DNA of 64,000 nt, from the NCBI GenBank assembly GCA_963816685.1, contig CAWFMB010000005.1:1-64000 (forward strand), in the 5' to 3' direction. Source of the stretch: CAVYUC01 sp963816685 (GTDB taxonomy: Bacteria; Bacteroidota; Bacteroidia; Bacteroidales; Prolixibacteraceae). Below are positions 33,550 through 42,329 of the stretch, piece by piece. The number at the start of each line of letters is the position of its first letter. The stretch's first letter is position 1. The position numbers were made by a program, and so were the translations under genes. The notes below the pieces were generated by a model that was given only the letters and a program-made list of their open reading frames with translations, was not told the origin of the DNA and ran no database searches.

Positions 33550-34287
33550 TTAAATTCCATTTCGTTCGCCTGACCATGCCCGTTTCATCAGAAAATTCAA
33601 ATCATCTTCATTTGCAAGCTCAACAGGTTTTTCACCTTTTTTGAAAATCCGGCACATGCGGTCACCGATTAATTCCAGCTTGTTATTTTCAAGTTTCAGC
33701 ATTGTACCTTCCCGCAATCCAACCACGCTGATTTCAGGATTTAATTCGAGAAATTCCTCAATCCGCTGTTGCCGTGTTTCACCGGCATGTCCTTCAGGAT
33801 TTGCATCAATATAATGTGGATTAATTTGAAAAGGCACTAATCCGATACAATCAAAACCTTTTGGATCAACTATGGGCATATCATTGGTTGTACAAAGGGT
33901 TGGGCAGGCAACATTTGAACCGGCACTCCAACCAATATACCGTGTCTGGTTATAGACTTTTTCACGGATTGGATTCATTAATTTGTTGTCGTGCATCATC
34001 CTCACCAGTTGCCAGGTGTTTCCTCCACCCACAACAATGGCTTCAGCCTTTTCAATGGCTTTTACAGGATCATCAAATGTGTGAATACCAATGATATGAT
34101 GCCCGATTTCAGAAAAACGTTTTTCTACTTTTTCGCAGTATTCATCATATGATAATGTCACAGCTGCATAAGGAATGAAGACAGCTGTAACCGGTTTATT
34201 TCCAAGAAACTTTTGAATCTGATGTTTGGGATAATCCAGATATTCCTGGCCGTGCATTGTAGAATTGCTAATCAATAGTAAATTCAT
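33550..34287 (-). CDS. pepE: Dipeptidase E (alpha-aspartyl dipeptidase), peptidase S51
   Basis: 245 aa cytoplasmic. Nucleophile elbow GWSAGSN with S121, His 158 in NPHYIDAN and the VVGGGNTW motif; S121/H158 sit one residue from the Ser120/His157 of the enterobacterial enzyme. It cleaves Asp-X dipeptides. Length matches the family (about 230-245). Downstream of the creatininase-family gene on the same strand but separated by 178 bases with no shared motif. Confidence 0.9.
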   Translation of the reverse strand: MNLLLISNSTMHGQEYLDYPKHQIQKFLGNKPVTAVFIPYAAVTLSYDEYCEKVEKRFSEIGHHIIGIHTFDDPVKAIEKAEAIVVGGGNTWQLVRMMHDNKLMNPIREKVYNQTRYIGWSAGSNVACPTLCTTNDMPIVDPKGFDCIGLVPFQINPHYIDANPEGHAGETRQQRIEEFLELNPEISVVGLREGTMLKLENNKLELIGDRMCRIFKKGEKPVELANEDDLNFLMKRAWSGERNGI

Positions 34288-34465
34288 TTTTCTTCGTTTG
34301 TTTGTTTTTCGGGTACAATAACAAAAATGTTGGATATATAATCAATGATAATTATTTGCTTTGAAAAAGATCAGAATATTTCTGATTTTAGGATGTTCTT
34401 TATTTACTCAATTTCAGTTGATTAGAATGAAGAGGGTAAATTGTTTAGGCTTAAAAATTAAGAAT

Positions 34466-35230
34466 TTATTCATATAAATCATTTAAATCACAAGCTGCAA
34501 GTTCTGTAAAAAGTTCAGCAATCTGTGAAGTTACATCGTTTAGAAAATGGTTACCTTTTTCGGCACTTGCTTTTTTAGGATATCCTACTCCGGTATCTTC
34601 CGAAACTTTATCCCAGCGGCGGGGAGTCCATGCTGTTTTGTTTTTCAGGCTATGTAATTTAAAGTTTTTCGCTTTGCCCTCACCGGCTTCTTCAAGAGGT
34701 AAAACCAACCCGGGGAAATAATGTAGAATTATGCTTGTTTCCATTTCTCCGGCATGATCTCCCTCTTCATCAAAATACTTCTCCAGATTCAGCATTTTAA
34801 ACCATTCGTTCAGGCCGATAAACATTTCTGGAAACTGGGGCTGGATTTCACGGATTAGCGGTTTAAAATCATTTCCGCCATGTCCGTTCATTATGATTAA
34901 TTTTCTGATTCCCTGGTTGTACAATGCTTTAACGATGTCTTCAAGAATTAATTTTTGAGTTGAGGGGCGGGTATGTAAACAAAAAGGCAACTGAATTTGC
35001 CCCATATTTTGAACACCGAGTGGAATTACCGGTAACACCATTATTTTAGCACCTTTTTCCCATGCTATCTTTGCAGCTTCATCTGCAATTTTAGAGGTCT
35101 CCAGTGAATCAGTCCCGTAAGGCAGATGGTAATTGTGTGGTTCGGTGGCTCCCCATGGCAGTACAGCAACATCGTATTTTTGGTTTTTTACCTGTTTCCA
35201 GTTCGTTTCTTCCAATATATATGGTTTCAT
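34466..35230 (-). CDS. Creatininase family amidohydrolase
   Basis: 254 aa. Metal-binding features: PWGATEPHNYHLPYGTDS near the N-terminus (Glu, His, Asp), IIMNGHGGND in the middle and GDHAGEMETS (His, Glu) further on. The family includes creatininase and formamide hydrolases of riboflavin, pterin or mycofactocin pathways, so the substrate is not determined. Cytoplasmic, no signal peptide. The preceding gene ends 29 bases upstream, and the two could be one transcript. Confidence 0.85.
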   Translation of the reverse strand: MKPYILEETNWKQVKNQKYDVAVLPWGATEPHNYHLPYGTDSLETSKIADEAAKIAWEKGAKIMVLPVIPLGVQNMGQIQLPFCLHTRPSTQKLILEDIVKALYNQGIRKLIIMNGHGGNDFKPLIREIQPQFPEMFIGLNEWFKMLNLEKYFDEEGDHAGEMETSIILHYFPGLVLPLEEAGEGKAKNFKLHSLKNKTAWTPRRWDKVSEDTGVGYPKKASAEKGNHFLNDVTSQIAELFTELAACDLNDLYE

Positions 35231-35259
35231 AATTCTGTGTTTTTTAAATGATTCGAATG

Positions 35260-36087
35260 TTAAAATCCCAAAAGGGTAAATCCAATAGTGAATGGAGTCA
35301 GCCCGGGACCTTTATCCCCGATAAAAAGCGGCGTGATTTCGTATGTTGCGAAAAGATTTATCCACCGGTATCCGCTCCTCACCATAACTCCGTATTTAAA
35401 ATCATGAAGAGAATAATGTCCGGGAATTTTAAGTTTTTCCTTTCTGTCTGCGCGATATTTAATTTTGGTGTGGCTGCTTAATCGTAACGAAGCGTAAGCT
35501 CCGCCAGAAAAATAAAGCCTGTTTTCATAATGGTTTATTGGAATTTGAAATTCGGCAAGTAATGGAACGGTTAACGAAACAATTGAAAATTTTGATTTCT
35601 GGTTTTGATCTTTATATAAAATTTCCGGCTCAACATGTCCGTATTGGTCAAGTCTGATGGTTGTATTTTTATCGAGCCGGTAACTTTGAAGTTGCAGTCC
35701 GATTCCGGTTACCAATCCAACAGTATTGCGATTACGTTGCAATCCAATATTTTGTTGAATGAGATTGATGTACATTGAATTGGATCGTAAAAAATCATTT
35801 TTCATGAATTCACTTTCATAACCTGAATAATCAGGATTTAAAAAAGTATTAAATCCAAAATCAATTCCGGCCCAATGTCCTGAAAAATTATCCTGCCAGA
35901 AATTGAATCCGTTTTGAGTTATTTTACGTGCATCTATTTTTCGCAACAGTGGTTTAGGATCTTTAATACGAATTATTGTATCCTGCTCCTGTGCTGCCAA
36001 TTGTAATGTGCTTATTGAAAAAATAAGCAAGATAAAAACCAGGCTGAAATTGTTTTTTACAGTTTTCAATGACAAATCAATATTCAT
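35260..36087 (-). CDS. Outer-membrane beta-barrel protein (porin family)
   Basis: 275 aa. Signal peptide to about residue 32 (IFSISTLQLAAQ), then amphipathic strands alternating with turns (HWAGIDFGFNTFLN, IGLQRNRNTVGLVTGIGLQLQS, RLYFSGGAYASLRLSSHTKIKY) and a final strand ending in Phe (FTIGFTLLGF). Similar to the PorT/OMP_b-brl group of small barrels. Function unknown. It is preceded by a TAnnTTTG box on its own strand. Confidence 0.7.
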   Translation of the reverse strand: MNIDLSLKTVKNNFSLVFILLIFSISTLQLAAQEQDTIIRIKDPKPLLRKIDARKITQNGFNFWQDNFSGHWAGIDFGFNTFLNPDYSGYESEFMKNDFLRSNSMYINLIQQNIGLQRNRNTVGLVTGIGLQLQSYRLDKNTTIRLDQYGHVEPEILYKDQNQKSKFSIVSLTVPLLAEFQIPINHYENRLYFSGGAYASLRLSSHTKIKYRADRKEKLKIPGHYSLHDFKYGVMVRSGYRWINLFATYEITPLFIGDKGPGLTPFTIGFTLLGF

Positions 36088-36119
36088 AAATTCGTAAGTT
36101 GAATGAATATGTTCTTCAA

Positions 36120-36127
36120 CAAATGTA
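36120..36127 (-). promoter_or_regulatory. -7 promoter box (TACATTTG) of the porin-like gene
   Basis: Minus-strand TAnnTTTG match 33 bases before ATG 36087. Confidence 0.4.
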
Positions 36128-36321
36128 AGCGATTTGAGTTTATTAATTGAAGATATGATTACAAAACTTTGAATAGTGAACCTGCTATAGGAAAAGGTTA
36201 ATTATTTATTAATGAATTAAACAGCGGTGCAAAATGGCAGAAATAAAAAAACATGGCAATTACTAATTTCTTAATATTGGAAAGATAATTGTACAATTGC
36301 CTGAATTCCATTTTAAAAGCA

Positions 36322-36329
36322 TACCTTTG
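36322..36329 (+). promoter_or_regulatory. -7 promoter box (TACCTTTG) of the DEAD-box helicase
   Basis: TAnnTTTG match with a TTG at 36297-36299 as candidate -33 (22-base spacing). It lies inside the longer open frame that starts at 36289 and so argues for translation from ATG 36358. Confidence 0.55.
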
Positions 36330-36357
36330 CGCCCAATATTTTTATAAGGATTTTTTA

Positions 36358-38088
36358 ATGACATTATTTAATGAAATGGGACTCAGCTCCGAAATTCAAT
36401 TGGCTATTGAAGAAATTGGATTTGAGCAACCCACACCAATACAGGAAAAAGTAGTTCCTTTTTTATTGGAAGAAAAACAAGACATGGTAGCACTTGCGCA
36501 AACCGGAACCGGTAAAACAGCAGCATTTGGATTACCAATTTTGCAACAAATCAATATTTCAATAAAAGCCACCCAAACTTTAATTTTAAGCCCAACCCGG
36601 GAACTGGCTCTTCAAATTGCAAATGACCTTGAAAATTTTGCAAAACATATTCCCAAAATAAATATTGCGGTGGTTTATGGGGGAGCTGATATAAGGAAAC
36701 AAATCAGCCAGTTGGAACGCGGTGCACAAATTGTAGTCGGAACTCCGGGACGCACGCTCGATCTCATAAAACGTAAAAAACTGAAAGTGGAAGAAATTCA
36801 GTGGCTTGTGCTTGATGAAGCCGATGAAATGCTTTCCATGGGTTTTAAGGATGATTTGGATGCAATTCTTGAAAATTCACCAAAAGGAAAACAAACCTTG
36901 TTATTTTCGGCTACAATGCCAAAAGAAATTGTTCAGATTGCCAATAAATACATGAGCAATCCATTGGAAATTTCAGTGGGAAAGAAAAATACAGGTGCCG
37001 AAAATGTAGAACATCATTATTATTTGGTGCATGCTAAGGACAGGTATCTCGCGTTGAAACGTGTAGCCGATATTAATCCGAATATATACGGAATTATATT
37101 TTGCCGTACCCGGGCAGAAACCAAGGAAGTTGCAGATAGATTAATGCAGGATGGTTACAATGCTGATGCACTTCATGGCGATTTATCGCAGGCTCAGCGC
37201 GACCATGTAATGGCAAGGTTTCGAAGCAAACATCTGCAAATGCTTGTGGCCACTGATGTTGCTGCACGAGGACTGGATGTAAACGACCTTACGCATGTTA
37301 TCAATTATAACCTGCCCGACGATCCTGAAATTTATATACACCGGAGTGGCCGAACAGGAAGAGCCGGTAAAAACGGCATTTCAGTGACTTTAATTCACTT
37401 GCGCGAAAAAGGGAAATTGCGTCAGGTGGAAAAAAGTGTAAACAAGATTTTTATTCAGAAACAAGTTCCTTCAGGAAAAGAAATTTGTGAAAAACAATTG
37501 TTCAGTCTGATAGATAAAGTTGAAAAAATTGAAGTAAACAACGTTCAGATTGGAGAATTTATGCCGGTAATTTATAAGAAACTGGCCTGGCTTGATCGCG
37601 AAGAGCTGATAAAGCATTTTGTTTCGGTAGAATTTAATCGTTTTTTACAGTATTACGAAAATGCTCCGGATATTAACGTCGACGAAAGCAGACATAACGA
37701 TCGGGATTACGAACGAAGCGAACGTGGAGATCGAAGCAGGCGCAAACGTGGCCGCGATGAAAGGGGTAGTGATGAACGTGTCCGCGTTGAAAGAGGAAGT
37801 CGTGGTGATCGTGAAGCCTCAAAATCTGGCCGTCGACGTGGAGGTTATGATTTTTCAAGGTTCTTTTTCAATCTCGGAAAGAAAAATGGTGTAAGTAAAC
37901 GTACAATTATCGATTTAATTAACCAGAATCTTCCTGATAAAAGTGTTGAAATCGGTAGCATTGAAGTGTTGAAGAGCTTTTCATTTTTTGAAGTCGATAA
38001 ACGCTATGAAAAGGAAGTTTTAAACTCTTTTAAAAATGCAAAGTATAAAGGTCAGCGAATTGGAATTGATATTGCAAAAGGAAAATAG
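36358..38088 (+). CDS. deaD: DEAD-box RNA helicase with DbpA-type RNA-binding domain
   Basis: 576 aa from ATG 36358 (MTLFNEMGLSSEIQLAIEE); an in-frame upstream extension would include the promoter box. Motifs in order: Q motif (FEQPTPIQEKVVP), AQTGTGKTAAFG, PTRELALQIA, GTPGRTLDLI, LDEADEML, FSATMPKEI, then the second RecA fold with ATDVAARGLDV and HRSGRTGRAG. Residues about 445-500 are an Arg/Asp/Glu-rich linker with RGDR-type repeats; a DbpA-like domain (SKRTIIDLINQNLPDKSVEIGSIEVLKSFSFFEVDK) ends the protein. It resembles CsdA/DeaD, involved in ribosome assembly and cold adaptation. A strong terminator follows. Confidence 0.93.
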   Translation: MTLFNEMGLSSEIQLAIEEIGFEQPTPIQEKVVPFLLEEKQDMVALAQTGTGKTAAFGLPILQQINISIKATQTLILSPTRELALQIANDLENFAKHIPKINIAVVYGGADIRKQISQLERGAQIVVGTPGRTLDLIKRKKLKVEEIQWLVLDEADEMLSMGFKDDLDAILENSPKGKQTLLFSATMPKEIVQIANKYMSNPLEISVGKKNTGAENVEHHYYLVHAKDRYLALKRVADINPNIYGIIFCRTRAETKEVADRLMQDGYNADALHGDLSQAQRDHVMARFRSKHLQMLVATDVAARGLDVNDLTHVINYNLPDDPEIYIHRSGRTGRAGKNGISVTLIHLREKGKLRQVEKSVNKIFIQKQVPSGKEICEKQLFSLIDKVEKIEVNNVQIGEFMPVIYKKLAWLDREELIKHFVSVEFNRFLQYYENAPDINVDESRHNDRDYERSERGDRSRRKRGRDERGSDERVRVERGSRGDREASKSGRRRGGYDFSRFFFNLGKKNGVSKRTIIDLINQNLPDKSVEIGSIEVLKSFSFFEVDKRYEKEVLNSFKNAKYKGQRIGIDIAKGK

Positions 38089-38123
38089 TATTTAACCTGC
38101 ATCCATATTGCAGTTTTTTATCA

Positions 38124-38164
38124 AAAAAGATGGTGAACTTTCATTAAAAGTTCACCATCTTTTT
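38124..38164. terminator. Bidirectional terminator between deaD and the TfoX-like gene
   Basis: Perfect 18-bp stem: AAAAAGATGGTGAACTTT (38124-38141) and its reverse complement (38147-38164) with a 5-base loop and T-runs on both sides. It serves the two convergent genes. Confidence 0.85.
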
Positions 38165-38197
38165 ATTTTAAAGGTCCTTTGTTTTGAACAGGAAATA

Positions 38198-38545
38198 TTA
38201 GTGTTTCATTTTTTTGCTTGATTTTGCTCTTGGATTGTATTCAATACAGAGATTTATCCACTTATCCAGATCTTCATCCATATCAATTCCTTCAGGTTGA
38301 ACAAAAAGAAATCCTTTCATTGATTGTTTTGTAAAATCCATCGGCCGGCAATTCTCATTTGACAGCAGGTTTTCCTGGAGTGCGGGATCAATGCGTACCA
38401 TCAACTCTTCTTTTATTATTCCGACGCACATTTTGTCATCCACTAAAAAACAAATGCCACCAAACATTTTCTTTTCTTCGAAACTGGTTTTTGTTTCTTT
38501 CAGAGAGTTGCGGACACGATCAGCAAGATATTCATTGTAGGGCAT
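38198..38545 (-). CDS. TfoX/Sxy N-terminal domain family protein
   Basis: 115 aa. TfoX-N features: SFEEKKMFGGICFLVDDKMCVGIIKEELMVRIDP and the later MDFTKQSMKGFLFVQPEGIDMDEDLDKWINLC. Stand-alone N-terminal domains of this kind are common and do not by themselves imply natural competence, which Sxy controls in gamma-proteobacteria. Cytoplasmic. Last gene of a minus-strand group, 35 bases after the rfbB stop. Confidence 0.85.
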   Translation of the reverse strand: MPYNEYLADRVRNSLKETKTSFEEKKMFGGICFLVDDKMCVGIIKEELMVRIDPALQENLLSNENCRPMDFTKQSMKGFLFVQPEGIDMDEDLDKWINLCIEYNPRAKSSKKMKH

Positions 38546-38580
38546 AATGATTTGATTAAATCTGCCAGTTCATAAAAAAA

Positions 38581-39627
38581 TTATCTCTTTTCGTACTGTT
38601 CCTCGTAATATTTCTGATAATCGCCCGAAGTTACATTGTTCATCCACTCTTCATTTTTGAGATACCAATCAATGGTTTTACTGATACCTTCTTCAAACTG
38701 AAGGGAAGGTTTCCAGCCCAATTCGTTCTTAATTTTTGTAGCATCAATTGCATATCGCAAATCATGTCCGGCGCGATCTTTAACGTAGGTTATCAGTTGT
38801 TCCGATTCTCCTTTCCCGCGGCCAAGCTTTTCATCCATAATCCGGCACATCGTCCTGATAAGATCAATATTTTTCCATTCGTTGAATCCTCCAATGTTGT
38901 AGGTTTCGCCAATTTTTCCCTTGTGAAAAATTGTATCGATGGCGTGTGCATGATCAACTACCCACAGCCAATCGCGCACATTTTCGCCCTTTCCATAAAC
39001 CGGAAGTGGTTTCCTGTTTTTAATATTATTGATAAACAACGGAATCAGCTTTTCAGGGAATTGATATGAACCATAATTATTTGAGCAGTTTGAAATAACT
39101 GCAGGCAATCCAAATGTGTCTGTATATGCCCGGACAAAATGGTCGGAACTTGCTTTTGATGCTGAATACGGACTGTGCGGATCGTATCGTGTTTCTTCGG
39201 TAAACATTCCTTCATCGCCCAACGAACCGTAAACTTCATCCGTTGAAATGTGGTAGAATTTCTTGCCGTAAGCTTCTTTCCAAATGTGTTTGGCTGCGTT
39301 CAACAGATTAACCGTGCCAATAACATTGGTAAAAACAAATTCGGTGGGGTTGGCAATCGACCGGTCAACATGCGATTCGGCGGCAAGATGAATTACACCA
39401 TCAAACCGTTGTTCTTCAAATAATTTCAGGATAAAATCCCCGTCCACAATATCGCCTTTTACAAACTTGTAATTTGATTTGGTTTCAACATCTTTTAAAT
39501 TGGCAAGGTTTCCGGCGTAGGTTAATTTGTCGAGATTGACAATCTGATAATCCGGATATTTTTCAATAAACAGCCGGACAACATGGGAACCAATAAATCC
39601 GGCACCACCGGTAATTAATATTTTCAT
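38581..39627 (-). CDS. rfbB: dTDP-glucose 4,6-dehydratase
   Basis: 348 aa extended SDR. NAD motif GGAGFIGSHVVRLF, the dehydratase signature STDEVYGSLGDEG, catalytic YSASKAS (YxxxK) and the NCSNNYGSYQFPEKLIPL substrate segment. It converts dTDP-glucose to dTDP-4-keto-6-deoxyglucose, the first committed step to dTDP-rhamnose and related deoxysugars. The other rml genes are not in the window. Part of a nucleotide-sugar cluster with galE, UDP-xylose synthase and ugd. Confidence 0.93.
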   Translation of the reverse strand: MKILITGGAGFIGSHVVRLFIEKYPDYQIVNLDKLTYAGNLANLKDVETKSNYKFVKGDIVDGDFILKLFEEQRFDGVIHLAAESHVDRSIANPTEFVFTNVIGTVNLLNAAKHIWKEAYGKKFYHISTDEVYGSLGDEGMFTEETRYDPHSPYSASKASSDHFVRAYTDTFGLPAVISNCSNNYGSYQFPEKLIPLFINNIKNRKPLPVYGKGENVRDWLWVVDHAHAIDTIFHKGKIGETYNIGGFNEWKNIDLIRTMCRIMDEKLGRGKGESEQLITYVKDRAGHDLRYAIDATKIKNELGWKPSLQFEEGISKTIDWYLKNEEWMNNVTSGDYQKYYEEQYEKR

Positions 39628-39667
39628 TTTTTATATTTTGGGTGAAATTAAAAAATCATTTTTAAAA

Positions 39668-40174
39668 TTAAAGGATTGTCCCAATCCCGATACCGAATTT
39701 TATAAAATCTTTTGTAACCGGATCGTAAATATGTTCGCCGTTTATATGAAAAAGCGGGCAGGCATAAATTCTTCCAAACCAGGTTGAAGATTCATGCCGA
39801 AATCCGATAATCGGAGAAATATACAACTCACTTTTTCCATCGGCCAAATTCCCGGTGTGCAACTTACTTTTGGGAATTAAGGTGGAACCGACACCAGCTT
39901 CCAGACACATTCCATTTTCGCCAAAATTGCAGGTTAATTGCGCTGGAACAGTGAAGACGGATTGTGGATTTGCTATCTTAGGTGCCCAACCCAGACCAGT
40001 TTGAAAATTAACTTTAAAACGTTGATTGATGATGATGGGCCTGCCAATGTTTGCTGAAGCAATCAGTCCGTTCCCACCTCCTTCAAATGACAGATATAAC
40101 GGCGCATTTTGAGCATTTGTGAAAACGGGCAATAAAAGATAACAGAGAAGAAGTAAACAGGTTAGCTTTTGCAC
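39668..40174 (-). CDS. Exported hypothetical protein, small barrel-like
   Basis: 168 aa. Signal peptide to about residue 21 (LLLPVFTNAQ). The mature chain alternates like beta strands (LYLSFEGGGNGLIASANIGRPI, RFKVNFQTGLGW, PAQLTCNFGENGMCLEAGVGSTLI, FIKFGIGIGTIL) with Gly-rich turns, so a small outer-membrane or periplasmic barrel is likely. Not recognised as a named family. It sits between rfbB and galE on the same strand, but nothing in the sequence ties it to sugar metabolism. Confidence 0.6.
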   Translation of the reverse strand: MQKLTCLLLLCYLLLPVFTNAQNAPLYLSFEGGGNGLIASANIGRPIIINQRFKVNFQTGLGWAPKIANPQSVFTVPAQLTCNFGENGMCLEAGVGSTLIPKSKLHTGNLADGKSELYISPIIGFRHESSTWFGRIYACPLFHINGEHIYDPVTKDFIKFGIGIGTIL

Positions 40175-40222
40175 ATTTTAAGATTTTTACCCTAAAAACG
40201 CATATATCGTTAAATTTATTGT

Positions 40223-41251
40223 TTACTTGATTCCCCTTACCTGTTTTTCCCAATTCCAGGCTGAAAGCAGTGTTTCTTCAAGCCCCTTTTTGGATTTCCA
40301 GCCTAATTCATTGTTGGCATAAGTAGTGTCAGCCCAGATTTTTTCAATATCTCCTGCCCGCCGATCAACTATTTTATAATTCAGCTTAACACCTGTTACA
40401 TTTTCAAAGCTTTTAATGATTTCCAATACCGATAAACCCTTGCCGGTACCAAGATTAAAAACTTCATAATTTTCTTTGTTTTGTTTATTCAGCAAACGTT
40501 CAATAGCTACAACATGAGCAATTGCCAAATCCACAACATTTATATAATCGCGGATGGCTGAACCGTCGGGAGTATTATAATCATTACCGAAAACCCGCAT
40601 TTGCTCGCGTAATCCGGCAGCCGTTTGAGTAATAAAAGGAACCAGGTTTTGTGGGACACCCAGGGGCAATTCGCCAATTAATGCAGAGGGATGGGCACCT
40701 ATGGGATTAAAATAACGAAGTGCAATACCTTTTAACTGAGGATAGGCAGCAATGGCATCACGCATGATATCTTCGTTCACTTTTTTTGTATTTCCATAAG
40801 GAGATTCTGCTTCCTGCCTGGGAGTTTGTTCCGTAACCGGTAACTTCTCCGGTTGTCCGTAAACAGTGCAGGACGACGAAAATACCAGGTTCGGGATATT
40901 ATATTTTACCTGGCCTTCCAAAACATTCAACAATGAAACGAGATTGTTGCGGTAATACAGCAGCGGTTTTTGCACCGATTCGCTAACTGCTTTTGAAGCT
41001 GCAAAATGAATAATGGCTGCAATATCCTGATTGCGTTTAAAGAAATCATCAGTCTTGTCCGGATCAGCCAAATCGAATTTTTCGAAAACAGGTTTCTTAC
41101 CTGTGATCTTGGAAATATTTTCGAGCACTTCAATGGAAGAATTCGATAAATTATCAACAACAATTACTTCATAATCTGACTTTTGCAATTCAACGACAGT
41201 GTGTGAGCCAATGTATCCTACGCCGCCGGTAACCAAAATCTTATTTGCCAT
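40223..41251 (-). CDS. galE: UDP-glucose 4-epimerase
   Basis: 342 aa extended SDR. GGVGYIGSHTVVEL at the N-terminus, SSSCTVYGQPEKLPVTE, catalytic YGNTKK (YxxxK), then ALRYFNPIGAHPSALIGE and the substrate-domain DGSAIRDYINVVDLA segment. It interconverts UDP-glucose and UDP-galactose (and possibly the N-acetyl forms). Lies 102 bases downstream of the UDP-xylose synthase gene on the same strand. Confidence 0.93.
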   Translation of the reverse strand: MANKILVTGGVGYIGSHTVVELQKSDYEVIVVDNLSNSSIEVLENISKITGKKPVFEKFDLADPDKTDDFFKRNQDIAAIIHFAASKAVSESVQKPLLYYRNNLVSLLNVLEGQVKYNIPNLVFSSSCTVYGQPEKLPVTEQTPRQEAESPYGNTKKVNEDIMRDAIAAYPQLKGIALRYFNPIGAHPSALIGELPLGVPQNLVPFITQTAAGLREQMRVFGNDYNTPDGSAIRDYINVVDLAIAHVVAIERLLNKQNKENYEVFNLGTGKGLSVLEIIKSFENVTGVKLNYKIVDRRAGDIEKIWADTTYANNELGWKSKKGLEETLLSAWNWEKQVRGIK

Positions 41252-41353
41252 TTTTAGTTTTTCTCAAAAGTAAGAAAATAAAACCAGCCCGATTTTGAAG
41301 TGGCAATAGTTAAGCGAAAAATAATCAATTCTTATAAAACAAAAATTCCTGGC

Positions 41354-42298
41354 TTACTGTTCCCGAAGTAGTTGATCAAAATAGTCTATTGTTTTTTGTA
41401 GTCCTTCACGCAGTGGAATTATTGGTTGCCAACCATTAAGCTTTTCGCGGGCAAGTTTTATATCAGGTTTTCGTTGAGTGGGATCATCATCGGGTAAAGG
41501 CAGGTAGGTTATTTTTGATTTTGAACCGGTTAAATCTATTATTTCATGTGCAAGTTCAAGCATGGTAAACTCACCGGGATTTCCAATATTAATTGGACCT
41601 GTAACCGATTTATCCGTCTTCATCATCCGGATCATTGCTTCTATTAAATCACTAACATACTGGAAACTTCGGGTTTGTTTGCCATCGCCAAAAATTGTAA
41701 TATTCTTATTTTGCAGTGCCTGAATTACAAAATTTGAAACCACCCGGCCATCGTCGGGTTCCATTTTGGGGCCATAGGTATTAAATATTCTAACTATTTT
41801 AATATCTACCTGATTTTGAATATAATAATTAATAAATAACGATTCGGCACAACGTTTTCCTTCATCATAACATGAGCGGATTCCAATGGGGTTTACATGT
41901 CCCCAGTAATTTTCGGGTTGGGGATGTTGTTCCGGATCACCGTAAACTTCGCTGGTGGATGCCTGCAGAATTTTTGCCTGCGTTCGTTTTGCAAGGCCGA
42001 GCATGTTAATAGCTCCCATTACCGAAGTTTTGATGGTTTTAATCGGATTGTACTGGTAATGTACCGGAGATGCCGGGCAAGCCAGGTTGTAAATTTCATC
42101 TACCTCAACATAATAAGGCATTGTAACATCATGACGTACCAGCTCAAAATATGGATGATCAATCAAATGAATGATTTTACTTTTTTTCCCGGTAAAAAAA
42201 TTGTCAAGGCAAATTACTTCATTTCCCTCACTTATAAGCCGTTCACAAAGATGTGATCCAACAAAACCGGCACCACCGGTTATCAAAACTCTTTTCAT
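41354..42298 (-). CDS. UDP-glucuronate decarboxylase (UDP-xylose synthase)
   Basis: 314 aa extended SDR with GGAGFVGSHLCERL, the LACPASPVHYQYNPIKTIKTS segment, TSEVYGDPEQHPQPE, and RSCYDEGKRCAE, the YDEGKR form of YxxxK that marks UXS enzymes. It decarboxylates UDP-glucuronate to UDP-xylose with bound NAD. It begins 31 bases after the ugd stop, so the two genes form a direct UDP-glucose to UDP-glucuronate to UDP-xylose route. Confidence 0.92.
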   Translation of the reverse strand: MKRVLITGGAGFVGSHLCERLISEGNEVICLDNFFTGKKSKIIHLIDHPYFELVRHDVTMPYYVEVDEIYNLACPASPVHYQYNPIKTIKTSVMGAINMLGLAKRTQAKILQASTSEVYGDPEQHPQPENYWGHVNPIGIRSCYDEGKRCAESLFINYYIQNQVDIKIVRIFNTYGPKMEPDDGRVVSNFVIQALQNKNITIFGDGKQTRSFQYVSDLIEAMIRMMKTDKSVTGPINIGNPGEFTMLELAHEIIDLTGSKSKITYLPLPDDDPTQRKPDIKLAREKLNGWQPIIPLREGLQKTIDYFDQLLREQ

Positions 42299-42329
42299 AG
42301 AACTGAATCATTAGTTTTTTTACACCATA